From positions 558,001 through 622,000 of the forward strand of contig CAWCTX010000005.1 of assembly GCA_963798505.1 (NCBI GenBank): a DNA stretch of 64,000 nucleotides. The letters run 5' to 3'. This stretch comes from CAVWSM01 sp963798505 (lineage in GTDB: Bacteria; Actinomycetota; Actinomycetes; Jiangellales; Jiangellaceae). How positions within the stretch are numbered: the stretch's first letter is position 1; each line of letters opens with the position of its first letter. Shown piece after piece: positions 51,904 to 64,000 of this stretch. The translations under genes and the position numbers were made by a program. The notes beneath the pieces were generated by a model. That model did not search any database. It saw nothing but the letters and a program-made list of their open reading frames with translations, and was not told the origin of the DNA.

Positions 51904-52302
51904 ATGACTCCTACCTTCAACGCGATCGGCGTCGTGGTCGCCGACATGGGCAAGGCGCTGGCGTTCTACCGTCGCCTCGGCCTCGACATCCCGCTCTCCG
52001 CCGACTCCGAGCCACACGTCGAGGCCGCGCTGCCCGGCGGGATGCGGCTGATGTTCGACACCGTGGACACGATCCTGTCGTTCGACCCATCCTGGACCCC
52101 GCCCAAAGGCGGTCAGCGCGTCGGCTTCGCGTTCGAGTGCGAGAGCGCCGACGAGGTGAACGCGGTCTACGCGGAGTTGGTCGAGGCAGGGTACGAGGGC
52201 CACTTGCCACCCTTCGACGCCGAGTGGGGCCAGCGCTACGCGAGCATTGGCGACCCCGACGGCAACGGCGTCGACCTCTACGCCACGCTGCCTACGCGGT
52301 GA
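51904..52302 (+). CDS. VOC family protein (glyoxalase/bleomycin-resistance type)
   Basis: 132 aa. Opening TFNAIGVVVADMGKALAFYRRLGLDIPL and closing GQRYASIGDPDGNGVDLYATL are the usual paired beta-alpha-beta-beta-beta halves. Metal-site candidates are few: the classic His is replaced in VVVADM. That points to a non-lyase member or a binding protein. The stop overlaps the 3' end of the convergent AraC gene by 11 bases. Confidence 0.88.
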   Translation: MTPTFNAIGVVVADMGKALAFYRRLGLDIPLSADSEPHVEAALPGGMRLMFDTVDTILSFDPSWTPPKGGQRVGFAFECESADEVNAVYAELVEAGYEGHLPPFDAEWGQRYASIGDPDGNGVDLYATLPTR

Positions 52303-52978
52303 GCTCGCTGAGCGTGGCGCCCGCCAACTCCTTGACGTCGCGGGCGAGGTGCGCCTGGTCGGCGTAGCCCGCGCTCGCGGCCACTCGGGCGTACGGCGTC
52401 CCGGCCCGCGCAAGCGCCAGCGCACGCTGCATGCGCAGCACGCGGACAAGGAACTTGGGCCCGTAGCCGAACCAGTCGAGGCAGCGGCGATGGAGCTGCC
52501 GCTCGCTCACACCGGCGGCGCTCGCGGTCTCGGCGACCGAGGTGCCGACTGATAGCCGGCGCAGCACCTCGCCCACCATCGGACCGGGTGCAGCGCCGTC
52601 ATGCCAGAGCTCGGTCGCCACAGCCTCCAGCGCCGCGCCCGGTCGGCTGGCCCCGCCGACCTGCCCGGTGACCCGGCGCGCGTCGCTCGCCGGCCACAGA
52701 TCGGAAAGGGCCACGCGCTGATTTCGCAGCTCGTGGGCGGTAACGCCGAGCACGGCAGGCGCGGCGCCCGGCGCAAAACGCAGGCCGGTGAACGTCGTCC
52801 CCGGCGGAACCGCCGCGAGATAGGCCGTGGTGTCAGGCCCGGCCACGATCAGCCGGTCGTCGGTCCAGATGAGGTCCATGCACCCGTCCGGCAGCACGGG
52901 CCCAACACGATCGCCCGCGTCGACGGCGTTTGTCCAGACGTACGCGCCGGGCACCCGCGAAGCCCGCTCCCGGTACAT
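52292..52978 (-). CDS. AraC-family transcriptional regulator, short form
   Basis: 228 aa from ATG 52978 (MYRERASRVPGAYVWTNAVDAGDRVGPVLPDGCMDLIWTDDRLIVAGPDT), the DUF6597 sensor opening. The C-terminal HTH is SVAETASAAGVSERQLHRRCLDWFGYGPKFLVRVLRMQRAL, followed by YARVAASAGYADQAHLARDVKELAGATLSEL. The same architecture as the regulator at 49.9 kb, but a different sequence. It may control the convergent VOC gene. A longer start inside the lacI fragment is not supported. Confidence 0.88.
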   Translation of the reverse strand: MYRERASRVPGAYVWTNAVDAGDRVGPVLPDGCMDLIWTDDRLIVAGPDTTAYLAAVPPGTTFTGLRFAPGAAPAVLGVTAHELRNQRVALSDLWPASDARRVTGQVGGASRPGAALEAVATELWHDGAAPGPMVGEVLRRLSVGTSVAETASAAGVSERQLHRRCLDWFGYGPKFLVRVLRMQRALALARAGTPYARVAASAGYADQAHLARDVKELAGATLSELTA

Positions 52979-53021
52979 GCCTGCCAGCCTGGCACCCACC
53001 ACCGACAGCGGCAGCGGACGC

Positions 53022-53249
53022 TCACCCGCCGGGCGGCGGTGGCGCTGTGCTGCCCCGGACTTCCAGCCGCGGCCGGAAGTAGACGTTGTGCTCGGGCGGT
53101 TCGTCGTTGAGCTGCGCCCAGAGCCGCCGCCACGCCTGGTGACCCAGCTCCCCCTGAGGGACGGACATCGTCGTGAGTGGTGGCGTCGTGTAGGGGGCGA
53201 AGGGAATGTCGTCGAAGCCAGCGATCGAGATGTCCTCAGGCACGCGCAC
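53022..53249 (-). pseudogene. LacI-family regulator, C-terminal fragment only
   Basis: The frame from near 53249 reads RVPEDISIAGFDDIPFAPYTTPPLTTMSVPQGELGHQAWRRLWAQLN and ends at 53022: the last quarter (about 70 residues) of a LacI/GalR protein. The DNA-binding domain and most of the sugar domain are absent. Homology stops sharply at 53247-53249, where kdgD homology starts on the other strand. No start codon of its own is likely. Confidence 0.8.
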
Positions 53250-53639
53250 ATCGAGCAGATGACCCGCACCTATGCGCGGGTCGGCGACCGACTGCTCTAT
53301 GTCGGTGGCCTGCCGACCGCAGAGACGTTCGCGCTCCCGCTGCTGCAGCTCGGGGTGACGACCTACTCGTCGGCTATGTTCAACTTCGTGCCCGAGTTCG
53401 CGCTTTCGTTCTATGCGGCAGTTCGAGCCCAGGACCGCGCCGCGGTCTATGCCAAGCTCAACGAGTTCGTGCTCCCGTATCTCGACATCCGCGACCGGGA
53501 GAAGGGCTACGCGGTGTCGATCGTCAAGGGCGGGCTCAACGCCGTCGGGCGGGACGGCGGGCGTGTCCGGCCACCGCTCGTCGACCTCACCCAGGCGGAG
53601 ATCGACGAGCTGGCCGCGCTCATCGGGAAGGTCGCATGA
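53250..53639 (+). pseudogene. 5-dehydro-4-deoxyglucarate dehydratase (KdgD), C-terminal fragment only
   Basis: Frame IEQMTRTYARVGDRLLYVGGLPTAETFALPLLQLGVTTYSSAMFNFVPEFALSFY to the end KGGLNAVGRDGGRVRPPLVDLTQAEIDELAALI matches the last ~130 residues of KdgD, a DHDPS-family dehydratase that makes alpha-ketoglutarate semialdehyde. The N-terminal half, with the catalytic lysine, is missing. ATG 53259 could still start a 126-aa product. Its stop overlaps the dehydrogenase start, the next enzyme of the pathway. Confidence 0.8.
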
Positions 53640-55215
53640 CCGGGACAGTCACCGGGCGGTCGATCATCGCCGGGCGCGCGGTCGACGGCACGCGGGGTAC
53701 TTTCCGTGCCGTCGACCCGGCAACCGAGCAGCCGCTCGAGCCGGCGTTCGGCATGGTCGGCGCCCACGAGGTCGAGCTCGCGACCTGCGCGGCGGCCGAC
53801 GCGTTCGACGACTACCGGAGCCGTTCTCCGCAGGAACGCGCTGACTTCCTTGACCGCGTCGCGGCCGAGATCGAGTCGATCGGCGACGACCTCGTGCAGC
53901 GGGCGGTAGCCGAGACCGGCCTGCCCGCCGCCCGCATCCAGTCCGAGCGGGCGCGCACGGTGGGGCAGCTGCGGCTGTTCGCTGACGTCGTCCGCCGCGG
54001 CGACGCCTACGAGGTGCGGGTCGACCCGGCGCAGCCGCAGCGGCAGCCAGTGCCGCGCCCGGACCTGCGGCTGGTGCACGTGCCGATCGGCCCGGTGGCG
54101 GTCTTCGGGCCTAGCAACTTCCCGCTCGCGTTCTCCACCGCCGGCGGCGACACTGCCTCGGCCCTGGCCGCCGGCTGCCCGGTCATCGTCAAGGCGCACC
54201 ACGCGCACCCCGGCACGGCGGAGCTCGTGGCCCAGGCGGTGACGCGCGCGGTGGCGGCGTGTGGGCTCCCGCCGGGTGTGTTCTCCCAGCTGTACGGCAG
54301 TGGTGCGGAGATCGGCCAGGCGCTCGCCGCCGACCCGCGCATCAAGGCCGTTGGCTTCACCGGATCCCGCACCGGCGGCATGGCGCTGATGCGGACTGCC
54401 GCGGCTCGGCCGGAGCCGATCCCGGTGTTCGCGGAGATGTCGTCGACCAACCCCGTGGTGATCTTGCCAGGCGGCCTCGGCGACCCGACCATATTGGCCG
54501 AGGAATTTGTCGGCTCGCTGACGCTCGGGGCGGGGCAGTTCTGCACCAACCCCGGACTGCTGTTCGTGCCGGCCTCGGCTGCCGGAGACAAGTTCGTCGA
54601 CGCGGCCGCGGCTCTCGTGGCCGCCCAGGTGGGCCAGGTGATGCTCACGGCCGGCATTGCGCAGTCGTGCATGGACGGCCTGGCGGAGCTGGCCGAGCGG
54701 CCCGGCGTGTCCGTGGTCGCGCGGGGCCGCGACGGAGCCGGCCCCAACGCACCCGCGCCGGCACTGCTGACGACGACGGCGGCAGGCCTTCGTCGCCACG
54801 CCGGACACGCATGCTGAGGTGTTCGGTGCGGTGGGGCTGGTCGTCCGCTACGACGACGAAGCAGCAGCTGCGGGACGCGCTGACTGGGCTGGAGGGACAG
54901 CTCACCGCCAGCGTCCACCACGGCGAGGGCGACGCGGCCACCGTACGGGCCCTTCTCCCGCTGCTGGAGCAGAAGGTCGGCCGGATCGTCTTCGGCGGCT
55001 GGCCCACCGGGGTCGAGGTCACTCATGCCATGGTGCACGGTGGCCCCCACCCGGCGACGTCCGACGGGCGTTCGACATCGGTGGGCACGCTGGCGATCCG
55101 CCGCTTCCTCCGCCCCGTGAGCTACCAGAACGCGCCGGACGACCTGCTCCCGCCCAGCCTGCGCGACGACAACCCATGGGGGCTGCCCAGGCGGGTCGAC
55201 GGCACCCCCATGTAG
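53636..55215 (+). CDS. Alpha-ketoglutarate semialdehyde dehydrogenase (ALDH family, two frameshifts)
   Basis: NADP-type aldehyde dehydrogenase that finishes glucarate/galactarate or hydroxyproline degradation. About 525 aa after removing one extra base near 54785 and one near 54857. Motifs: FRAVDPATEQPLEPAF, VHVPIGPVAVFGPSNFPLAFSTAGGDTASALAAGCPVIVKAHHAHPGTAEL, GFTGSRTGG, FAEMSSTNPVVI with the general-base Glu, and the nucleophile in LGAGQFCTNPGLLFV. After the breaks: AFVATPDTHAEVFGAVGLVVRYDD, KQQLRDALTGLEGQLTASVHHGEGD and FGGWPTGVEV. ATG 53636 overlaps the kdgD fragment stop, so the pair was an operon. Confidence 0.88.
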
Positions 55216-55356
55216 CCGAAACCTAACTGTCACCTTCCCGACATGTGGAATAGCAGTCCAGGTGCTGGGCAGCTCTGCGATACGCTCCCGGCACGCAGTA
55301 TGTCCTCGCAGGGCCATCGCAGTCCCTCGCGCCCCCGCCCCACGACGGGAGTGCCC

Positions 55357-59853
<4,497 letters not shown>

Positions 59854-59861
<8 letters not shown>

Positions 59862-61326
59862 CCCACGCGGATTCCTGCGTGTTGACCGGGAGGTGGCGGA
59901 GCGTCGCCCGGTCGAGGAGCGGGTGCGGGACTGGAACGAGGTCTACCCGGCGCCTGGCATCGGGCGGGCGCTGCTGCCGATCATCACCGAGCAGGCGGGT
60001 CGGTGCATGGACTGCGGCATCCCGTTCTGTCACCACGGGTGTCCGTTGGGGAATCTGATCCCGGAGTGGAACGACCTTGTCTGGCGGGGGGACTGGCGAG
60101 GGGCGTCGGAGCGGCTGCACGCGACCAACAACTTCCCGGAGTTCACCGGGCGGCTGTGCCCGGCGCCGTGCGAGGCGTCGTGCGTGCTGGGCATCAACCA
60201 GCCCGCGGTGACGATCAAGAACGTCGAGGTGTCGATCATCGACCGGGCGTGGGACGACCGGGGTGTGCTGCCGCAGCCGCCGGAGTTCCTGACGGGCTTT
60301 TCGGTGGCGGTGATCGGGTCGGGGCCGGCGGGCCTGGCCGCGGCGCAGCAGCTGACTCGGGCCGGGCACACGGTGGCGGTCTATGAGCGGGCCGATCGGC
60401 CGGGTGGGCTGCTGCGGTATGGGATTCCCGAGTTCAAGATGGAGAAGCGGCACCTGGACCGGCGGCTGGACCAGATGCGCGCCGAGGGGACGATCTTCCG
60501 TACGGGCGTCGAGGTCGGGCGCGACGTGTCGGCGGCGTCGTTGCGGGAGCGGTACGACGCGGTGGTGCTGGCCGTCGGGGCGACCGCGTGGCGGGAGCTG
60601 CCGGTGCCGGGGCGCGAGCTCGACGGTGTGCACCAGGCGATGGAGTACCTGCCGCAGGCCAACCGGGTCGCGCTGGGCGAAGACGTTGTTGGTCAGATCA
60701 CCGCGGCCGGCAAGCACGTGATCATCATCGGCGGCGGCGACACCGGGGCCGACTGCCTCGGGACGGTGCACCGGCAGGGTGCGGCATCGGTGACGCAGCT
60801 GGAGATCCTGCCGCAGCCGGGCGACGACCGCCCGGATGTGACGCCGTGGCCGACGTGGCCGCTGATCATGCGTACGTCGTCGGCGCACGAGGAGGGTGGC
60901 GAGCGGGTCTACTCGGTGTCGACCCAGGAGCTCATCGGGGACGCGGCTGGGCGGGTGAAGGAGTTGCGGCTGGTTGAGGTGCGGCCTTCTGCCCGTGGGG
61001 GTTTCGAGCCGGTCGATGGGACCGAGCAGGTGATCCCGGCCGAGTTGGTGCTGCTGGCTATGGGGTTTGTCGGGCCGGAGGCCGGTGGGTTGGTCGAGCA
61101 GCTGGGGCTTCAGCAGGACGCGCGCAGCAACTTTGCGCGCGACGCTGCGTACGCGTCGTCGGCGGATGGTGTCTTTGTCTGCGGCGACGCCGGGCGTGGC
61201 CAGTCGTTGATCGTGTGGGCGATCGCCGAGGGCCGGGCGTGCGCGTCGGCGGTCGACGAGTTCCTGACAGGGGAGCGGCGGCTGCCGGCACCGGTTGCGC
61301 CGACGGACCGGCCGCTGGTCGCCTGA
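59854..61326 (+). CDS. gltD: Glutamate synthase small subunit GltD
   Basis: FAD/NADPH iron-sulfur partner of GltB, 490 aa. ATG 59854 overlaps the gltB stop by 8 bases. N-terminal 4Fe-4S cysteines: RCMDCGIPFCHHGCPLGNLIPEWNDLV and FTGRLCPAPCEASCVLGINQPAVTIKNVE. FAD site VAVIGSGPAGLAAAQQLTRAGH, RPGGLLRYGIPEFKMEK, NADPH site VIIIGGGDTGADCLGTVHRQGA, and the C-terminal GVFVCGDAGRGQSLIVWAIAEGR. No frameshift. Confidence 0.95.
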
Positions 61327-61350
61327 CTGAGTCGGTTGCCCAACGGTCAG

Positions 61351-61367
61351 GTAAGACGGTATCTTAC
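61351..61367. promoter_or_regulatory. Palindromic operator candidate of the vapBC pair
   Basis: GTAAGA and TCTTAC are perfect arms around CGGTA, ending 4 bases before the antitoxin ATG. VapB-type antitoxins bind such palindromes and repress their own operon. The A+T content is higher than in flanking DNA and may overlap a -10. Confidence 0.6.
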
Positions 61368-61371
61368 GTCC

Positions 61372-61602
61372 ATGAAGACGACCATGTCCTCGAAGGGCCA
61401 GATCGTGCTGCCGGCCGAGATCCGGCAGCAGGATCAGGTGGAGGTTGGCCAGGAGTTCGAAGTCGAGCGGCTCGACCGCGGCGAATACCTACTCCGTCGG
61501 CTCTCGACGAGACCAAATGAAGGCGTGGTCGACTGGCTGCTAGCCAGTCCGAGCAAGGGATTCTTCGTTCCCATCGAGTCCGAATCGACCGACACGCTGT
61601 GA
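61372..61602 (+). CDS. vapB: Antitoxin, AbrB/MazE-like VapB
   Basis: 76 aa from ATG 61372. N-terminal swapped-hairpin DNA-binding domain KTTMSSKGQIVLPAEIRQQDQVEVGQEFEVERLDRGEYLLRRL fits the SpoVT/AbrB family. The C-terminal part (VVDWLLASPSKGFFVPIESESTDTL) is the usual toxin-wrapping segment. It overlaps vapC by 4 bases (GTGA), the classical arrangement. Upstream lies a 6+6 palindrome. A longer start at 61336 would remove that operator from the leader. Confidence 0.85.
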   Translation: MKTTMSSKGQIVLPAEIRQQDQVEVGQEFEVERLDRGEYLLRRLSTRPNEGVVDWLLASPSKGFFVPIESESTDTL

Positions 61603-62012
61603 GATACCTGGTCGACGCCAACGTACTCAGCGAGCCAACGAAATCGGCTCCCGACCAACAAGTCATCGAGTGGCTTCGGCGCAACGAGCGTGAGCTGGCT
61701 GTCGATCCCTTCATCATCGGCGAGATCCGGTTTGGCATCTTGCTGATGCCGAAGGGCAGGAAGCGCAATGGTCTGCAGTCGTGGTTTGAGGCCGGCGTAC
61801 ACCGGCTTCACTGCCTTCCTTGGGACGCAGAATCTGGCGTGCGTTGGGCAGGGCTGTTGGCGACGCTCCGGGCCTGCGGTCGCGCCATGCCGATCAAGGA
61901 CAGCCTGATCGCGACCACTGCCCTTGTTCACGGACTTACCGTCGTTACGCGCAACGCCGTCGACTTCGAGAAGGCGGATGTCGACATACTCGACCCGTTT
62001 TGCGGCGGCTGA
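61599..62012 (+). CDS. vapC: Toxin, PIN-domain ribonuclease VapC
   Basis: 137 aa Mg-dependent RNase that cleaves tRNA or rRNA when free of antitoxin. PIN acidic residues: Asp in YLVDANVLSEPTK, Glu in FIIGEIRFGIL, Asp in PIKDSLIATTALVHGLTVVTRNAVDFEKADVDILDPF (two Asp positions). All four look intact, so the toxin is probably active. GTG 61599 overlaps vapB. Target RNA not predictable from sequence. Confidence 0.9.
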   Translation: MRYLVDANVLSEPTKSAPDQQVIEWLRRNERELAVDPFIIGEIRFGILLMPKGRKRNGLQSWFEAGVHRLHCLPWDAESGVRWAGLLATLRACGRAMPIKDSLIATTALVHGLTVVTRNAVDFEKADVDILDPFCGG

Positions 62013-62201
62013 TGGCGAGCCTGCCACGCTCTGATGTCTTCACTGTGGGCTCTTTGCCGCCCCAGCGAATCTGGCCACGGCGGACACATCGCGGTACTCC
62101 TGGGGATGTACTGCGGGTTCGGATGTCACCCATGGTTGACCCCCGACGGCGCGCATGAAGGCGGGGTCCGGCCTACGCTGCCCAGCAGGAGCAACCGGAT
62201 C

Positions 62202-63401
62202 TTGGAGCAGTCGGTGCGGCGACGTGTGGTCGGCATCCTGGAGCTGCCGGGACGCCTAGCGCTGACTTCCGGTCGAACGCATCCATGGCTCGACCTGCTC
62301 ATGGCCGGCCTTCTGCTCGGCGTCACCCTGATTCGGCTCCAGGTCGACGAGACGTTCGAGGCTTCGGTATGGGCCGTAGCGGCTGCGGTGATCACTGCCG
62401 CCGGGGTGGCATGCGCCTACCTCTGGCCCCGCGTGGGTCTGATCGCGTGCGTTGCGGGCGTGGTCATCTTTGGCCTGCTCGACTTGCCGCTCGTGCTTTT
62501 AGGGGTCGGAGTAGTTGTGCCTCTGTTCTACGTCGGGTTGCGCCGGCCGACGGCCGAGGCCTTTGCGATCACATTTGGGACCGTTGTGCTTCTGCTGATC
62601 GTTCGCGTGACCCAAAGCATTCCGTTCTCATGGACGACGACTCTTGCGCCGATGGGTTGGTTCTTCAGTGCCGGGGCGTTCGGGTCGGCCGTAAGGAGCC
62701 AGCGTGCATATGCCGCGGCGATGGCGGACCGGGCAGAACTCGCGGAGAGAAGCCGTGAGCAGGAAGCCATGCAGCGCGTCGGCGAGGAGCGACTGCGCAT
62801 CGCCAGAGAGTTGCACGATGTTATCGGCCATAGCATCGCCCTGATCAACGTGCAGGCCGGTGTGGCCGCGCATGTGATCGACACCAATCCAACCGCCGCC
62901 AAAACTGCACTCGAGCGAATCACCGAGGCGAGTGGGCGGGCGCTGCGCGAGATCCGCGGCACGCTTGGCCTGCTTCGTGAGGAGGCGGGGCCCCCGACCC
63001 CGGAGCCAGTGCCGGGTGTGGCTGACATCCAGCGACTCGTCGCCGACGCCCGTGCATCGGGGCTCCCGATCGAGCTCACCATCGAGGGTGAGGAGCCGCA
63101 GGTCCTGACAACAGTGATGAGCAGCAGTGCATACCGGGTCGTTCAGGAGAGCCTCACCAACGTGATGAAGCACGGCCGGGATGTGACACGCGTACGAGTG
63201 CTGCTGCACTACACAGGGCGAGAGCTGGAGGTCGAAGTGGTCAACGACGGCGCCCAGGTGACGATCCCGGATGACTCGGACGGGCACGGCCTCACGGGTA
63301 TGCGCGAACGGATGCTCGCCATCGGAGGCGAGCTGCACGCCACCGCCGAGCCCGGCGGCTTCGCCGTGCGTGCCGTCATGCCACTGCGGGCGGAGCCATG
63401 A
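62202..63401 (+). CDS. NarL-type sensor histidine kinase
   Basis: About 399 aa from TTG 62202, which has AGGAG 10 bases upstream; an ATG at 62034 is in frame but gives an unusual Cys/Pro-rich leader. Four to six N-terminal helices (LLMAGLLLGVTLIRL, VWAVAAAVITAAGVACAYLW, LIACVAGVVIFGLLDLPLVLLGVGVVVPLFYVG, AITFGTVVLLLIVRV) sense an unknown signal. HisKA_3 with phospho-His in EERLRIARELHDVIGHSIALINVQAG. HATPase: VVQESLTNVMKHG, DDSDGHGLTGMRERM. The stop overlaps the regulator's ATG (4 bases). Confidence 0.9.
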   Translation: MEQSVRRRVVGILELPGRLALTSGRTHPWLDLLMAGLLLGVTLIRLQVDETFEASVWAVAAAVITAAGVACAYLWPRVGLIACVAGVVIFGLLDLPLVLLGVGVVVPLFYVGLRRPTAEAFAITFGTVVLLLIVRVTQSIPFSWTTTLAPMGWFFSAGAFGSAVRSQRAYAAAMADRAELAERSREQEAMQRVGEERLRIARELHDVIGHSIALINVQAGVAAHVIDTNPTAAKTALERITEASGRALREIRGTLGLLREEAGPPTPEPVPGVADIQRLVADARASGLPIELTIEGEEPQVLTTVMSSSAYRVVQESLTNVMKHGRDVTRVRVLLHYTGRELEVEVVNDGAQVTIPDDSDGHGLTGMRERMLAIGGELHATAEPGGFAVRAVMPLRAEP

Positions 63402-64000
63402 CCGTACGCGTGGTCATCGTCGACGACCAGGAGCTAGTGCGCGCCGGGTTCCGTACGCTCGTCGAGTCCGACGCAGGACTCGAAGTCGTCGGTGAGGCGG
63501 GCGACGGCGCCGAGGCCGTGCGCATGGCCCGTGAGTCGCGGCCGGACGTCGTGCTGATGGATATCCGGATGCCCGGTGTCGATGGCATACGAGCCACCCA
63601 GCAGATCACCGGTGACCCTGACCTGGGCCAGGTACGCGTCCTCGTACTCACGACGTTTGGCGAGGATGAGTACATCTTTGGGGCGCTGCGCGCTGGCGCC
63701 AGCGGCTTCCTGCTCAAGGACACGCGCCCGGCGCTGCTGCTCGAGGCGATCTACACCGTCGCGAAGGGCGAGAGCCTGTTGGCGCCTCAGGCGACCCGGC
63801 GGCTGATCGAGGAGTACGTTTCCCGCCCGGATCCGGACCGAGTCCTGCCCGAGTCGCTGGCAGCGTTGACCGATCGTGAGCGAGCCGTCTTGTCCCTGAT
63901 TGCTCGCGGCCGTAGCAACGACGAGATCGCCCGCGATCTGGTGATCAGCCCGCTGACCGCGAAGACGTACGTCAGTCGCATCCTGTCCAAGCTCAACGCG
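63398..64000 (+). CDS. NarL/FixJ-family response regulator (3' end outside window)
   Basis: 201 codons are in the window. Receiver domain: VVIVDDQELVRAGFRTLVES with acidic pair, phospho-acceptor Asp in PDVVLMDIRMPGVDGI, Thr in VLTTFGEDEYI, and Lys in GFLLKDT. LuxR-type HTH: LTDRERAVLSLIARGRSNDEIARDLVISPLTAKTYVSRILSKLNA. The window ends just before the usual C-terminus (about 15 residues missing). Operon with the kinase upstream; target genes unknown. Confidence 0.93.
   Translation, partial: MTVRVVIVDDQELVRAGFRTLVESDAGLEVVGEAGDGAEAVRMARESRPDVVLMDIRMPGVDGIRATQQITGDPDLGQVRVLVLTTFGEDEYIFGALRAGASGFLLKDTRPALLLEAIYTVAKGESLLAPQATRRLIEEYVSRPDPDRVLPESLAALTDRERAVLSLIARGRSNDEIARDLVISPLTAKTYVSRILSKLNA

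Overview
The window is high-GC DNA with strong third-position G/C bias, frequent GTG starts and many 4-base ATGA/GTGA start-stop overlaps. Gene content and order (murD-ftsW-murG-murC-ftsQ-ftsZ-pgeF-yggS-sepF-yggT-divIVA-ileS, an ileS T-box leader, the his and trp blocks with their actinobacterial companion genes, a RAE-linked helR, WXG/T7SS-type proteins) place it in a chromosome of the Actinomycetota, class Actinomycetes. I cannot name the genus.

Layout. (1) 1-10.7 kb: the distal dcw cluster for lipid II synthesis and septation, ending in divIVA and a perfect hairpin terminator. (2) 10.8-14.3 kb: ileS on the minus strand behind a T-box leader whose SD-sequestering stem is visible. (3) 14.3-23.5 kb: a DUF167 protein, a DksA/TraR zinc-finger protein with a histone-H1-like Lys/Ala tail, lspA, an RluD-type synthase, arfB (minus), thyA-folA, dnaE1 and a membrane protein. 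(4) 23.4-29.1 kb, minus strand: a five-gene cassette of WXG100/T7SS-signal type (helical partner, 498-aa signal-bearing protein, two paralogous small proteins, PH-like multi-pass membrane protein), preceded by ybaK and a Lon-N-domain gene. It has no secretion core genes and is my best candidate for an undescribed system. (5) 29.2-35.5 kb: hisD-hisC-hisB-hisH-methyltransferase-priA-ridA-hisF, each start touching the previous stop. (6) 35.6-44.8 kb: two minus-strand genes, then hisI-trpE-membrane protein-HGxxPAAW protein-trpC-trpB-trpA-mauE-dsbA-like-lgt. (7) 44.8-55.2 kb: an accessory region with helR and its rifamycin-associated element, single-gene enzymes and regulators, a decayed VOC gene, and a sugar-acid locus in which lacI and kdgD have both lost their 5' ends at one junction. 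(8) 55.4-64 kb: gltB-gltD, a VapBC toxin-antitoxin pair, and a NarL-type two-component system running off the window.

A recurring feature is the single-base frameshift. I located about fourteen by joining frames with continuous family homology: ileS x2, the T7-type cassette x2, hisB x2, the his-operon methyltransferase, a septum-formation-like gene, trpB, helR, the semialdehyde dehydrogenase x2 and gltB x2. Twelve are one extra base and two are one missing base, and several lie in G or C runs. Because essential housekeeping genes are hit, I read them mainly as sequencing errors, not mutations. I annotate these genes at full length and give the break positions. The lacI/kdgD junction and the VOC gene look like real decay.

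How the genes work together: the dcw genes make lipid II and build the divisome, and SepF, YggT and DivIVA add membrane anchoring and polar growth. LspA and Lgt mature lipoproteins. The his and trp blocks share PRPP chemistry; no trpF is seen, so PriA probably serves both pathways. GltBD supplies glutamate for the transamination and amidotransfer steps.
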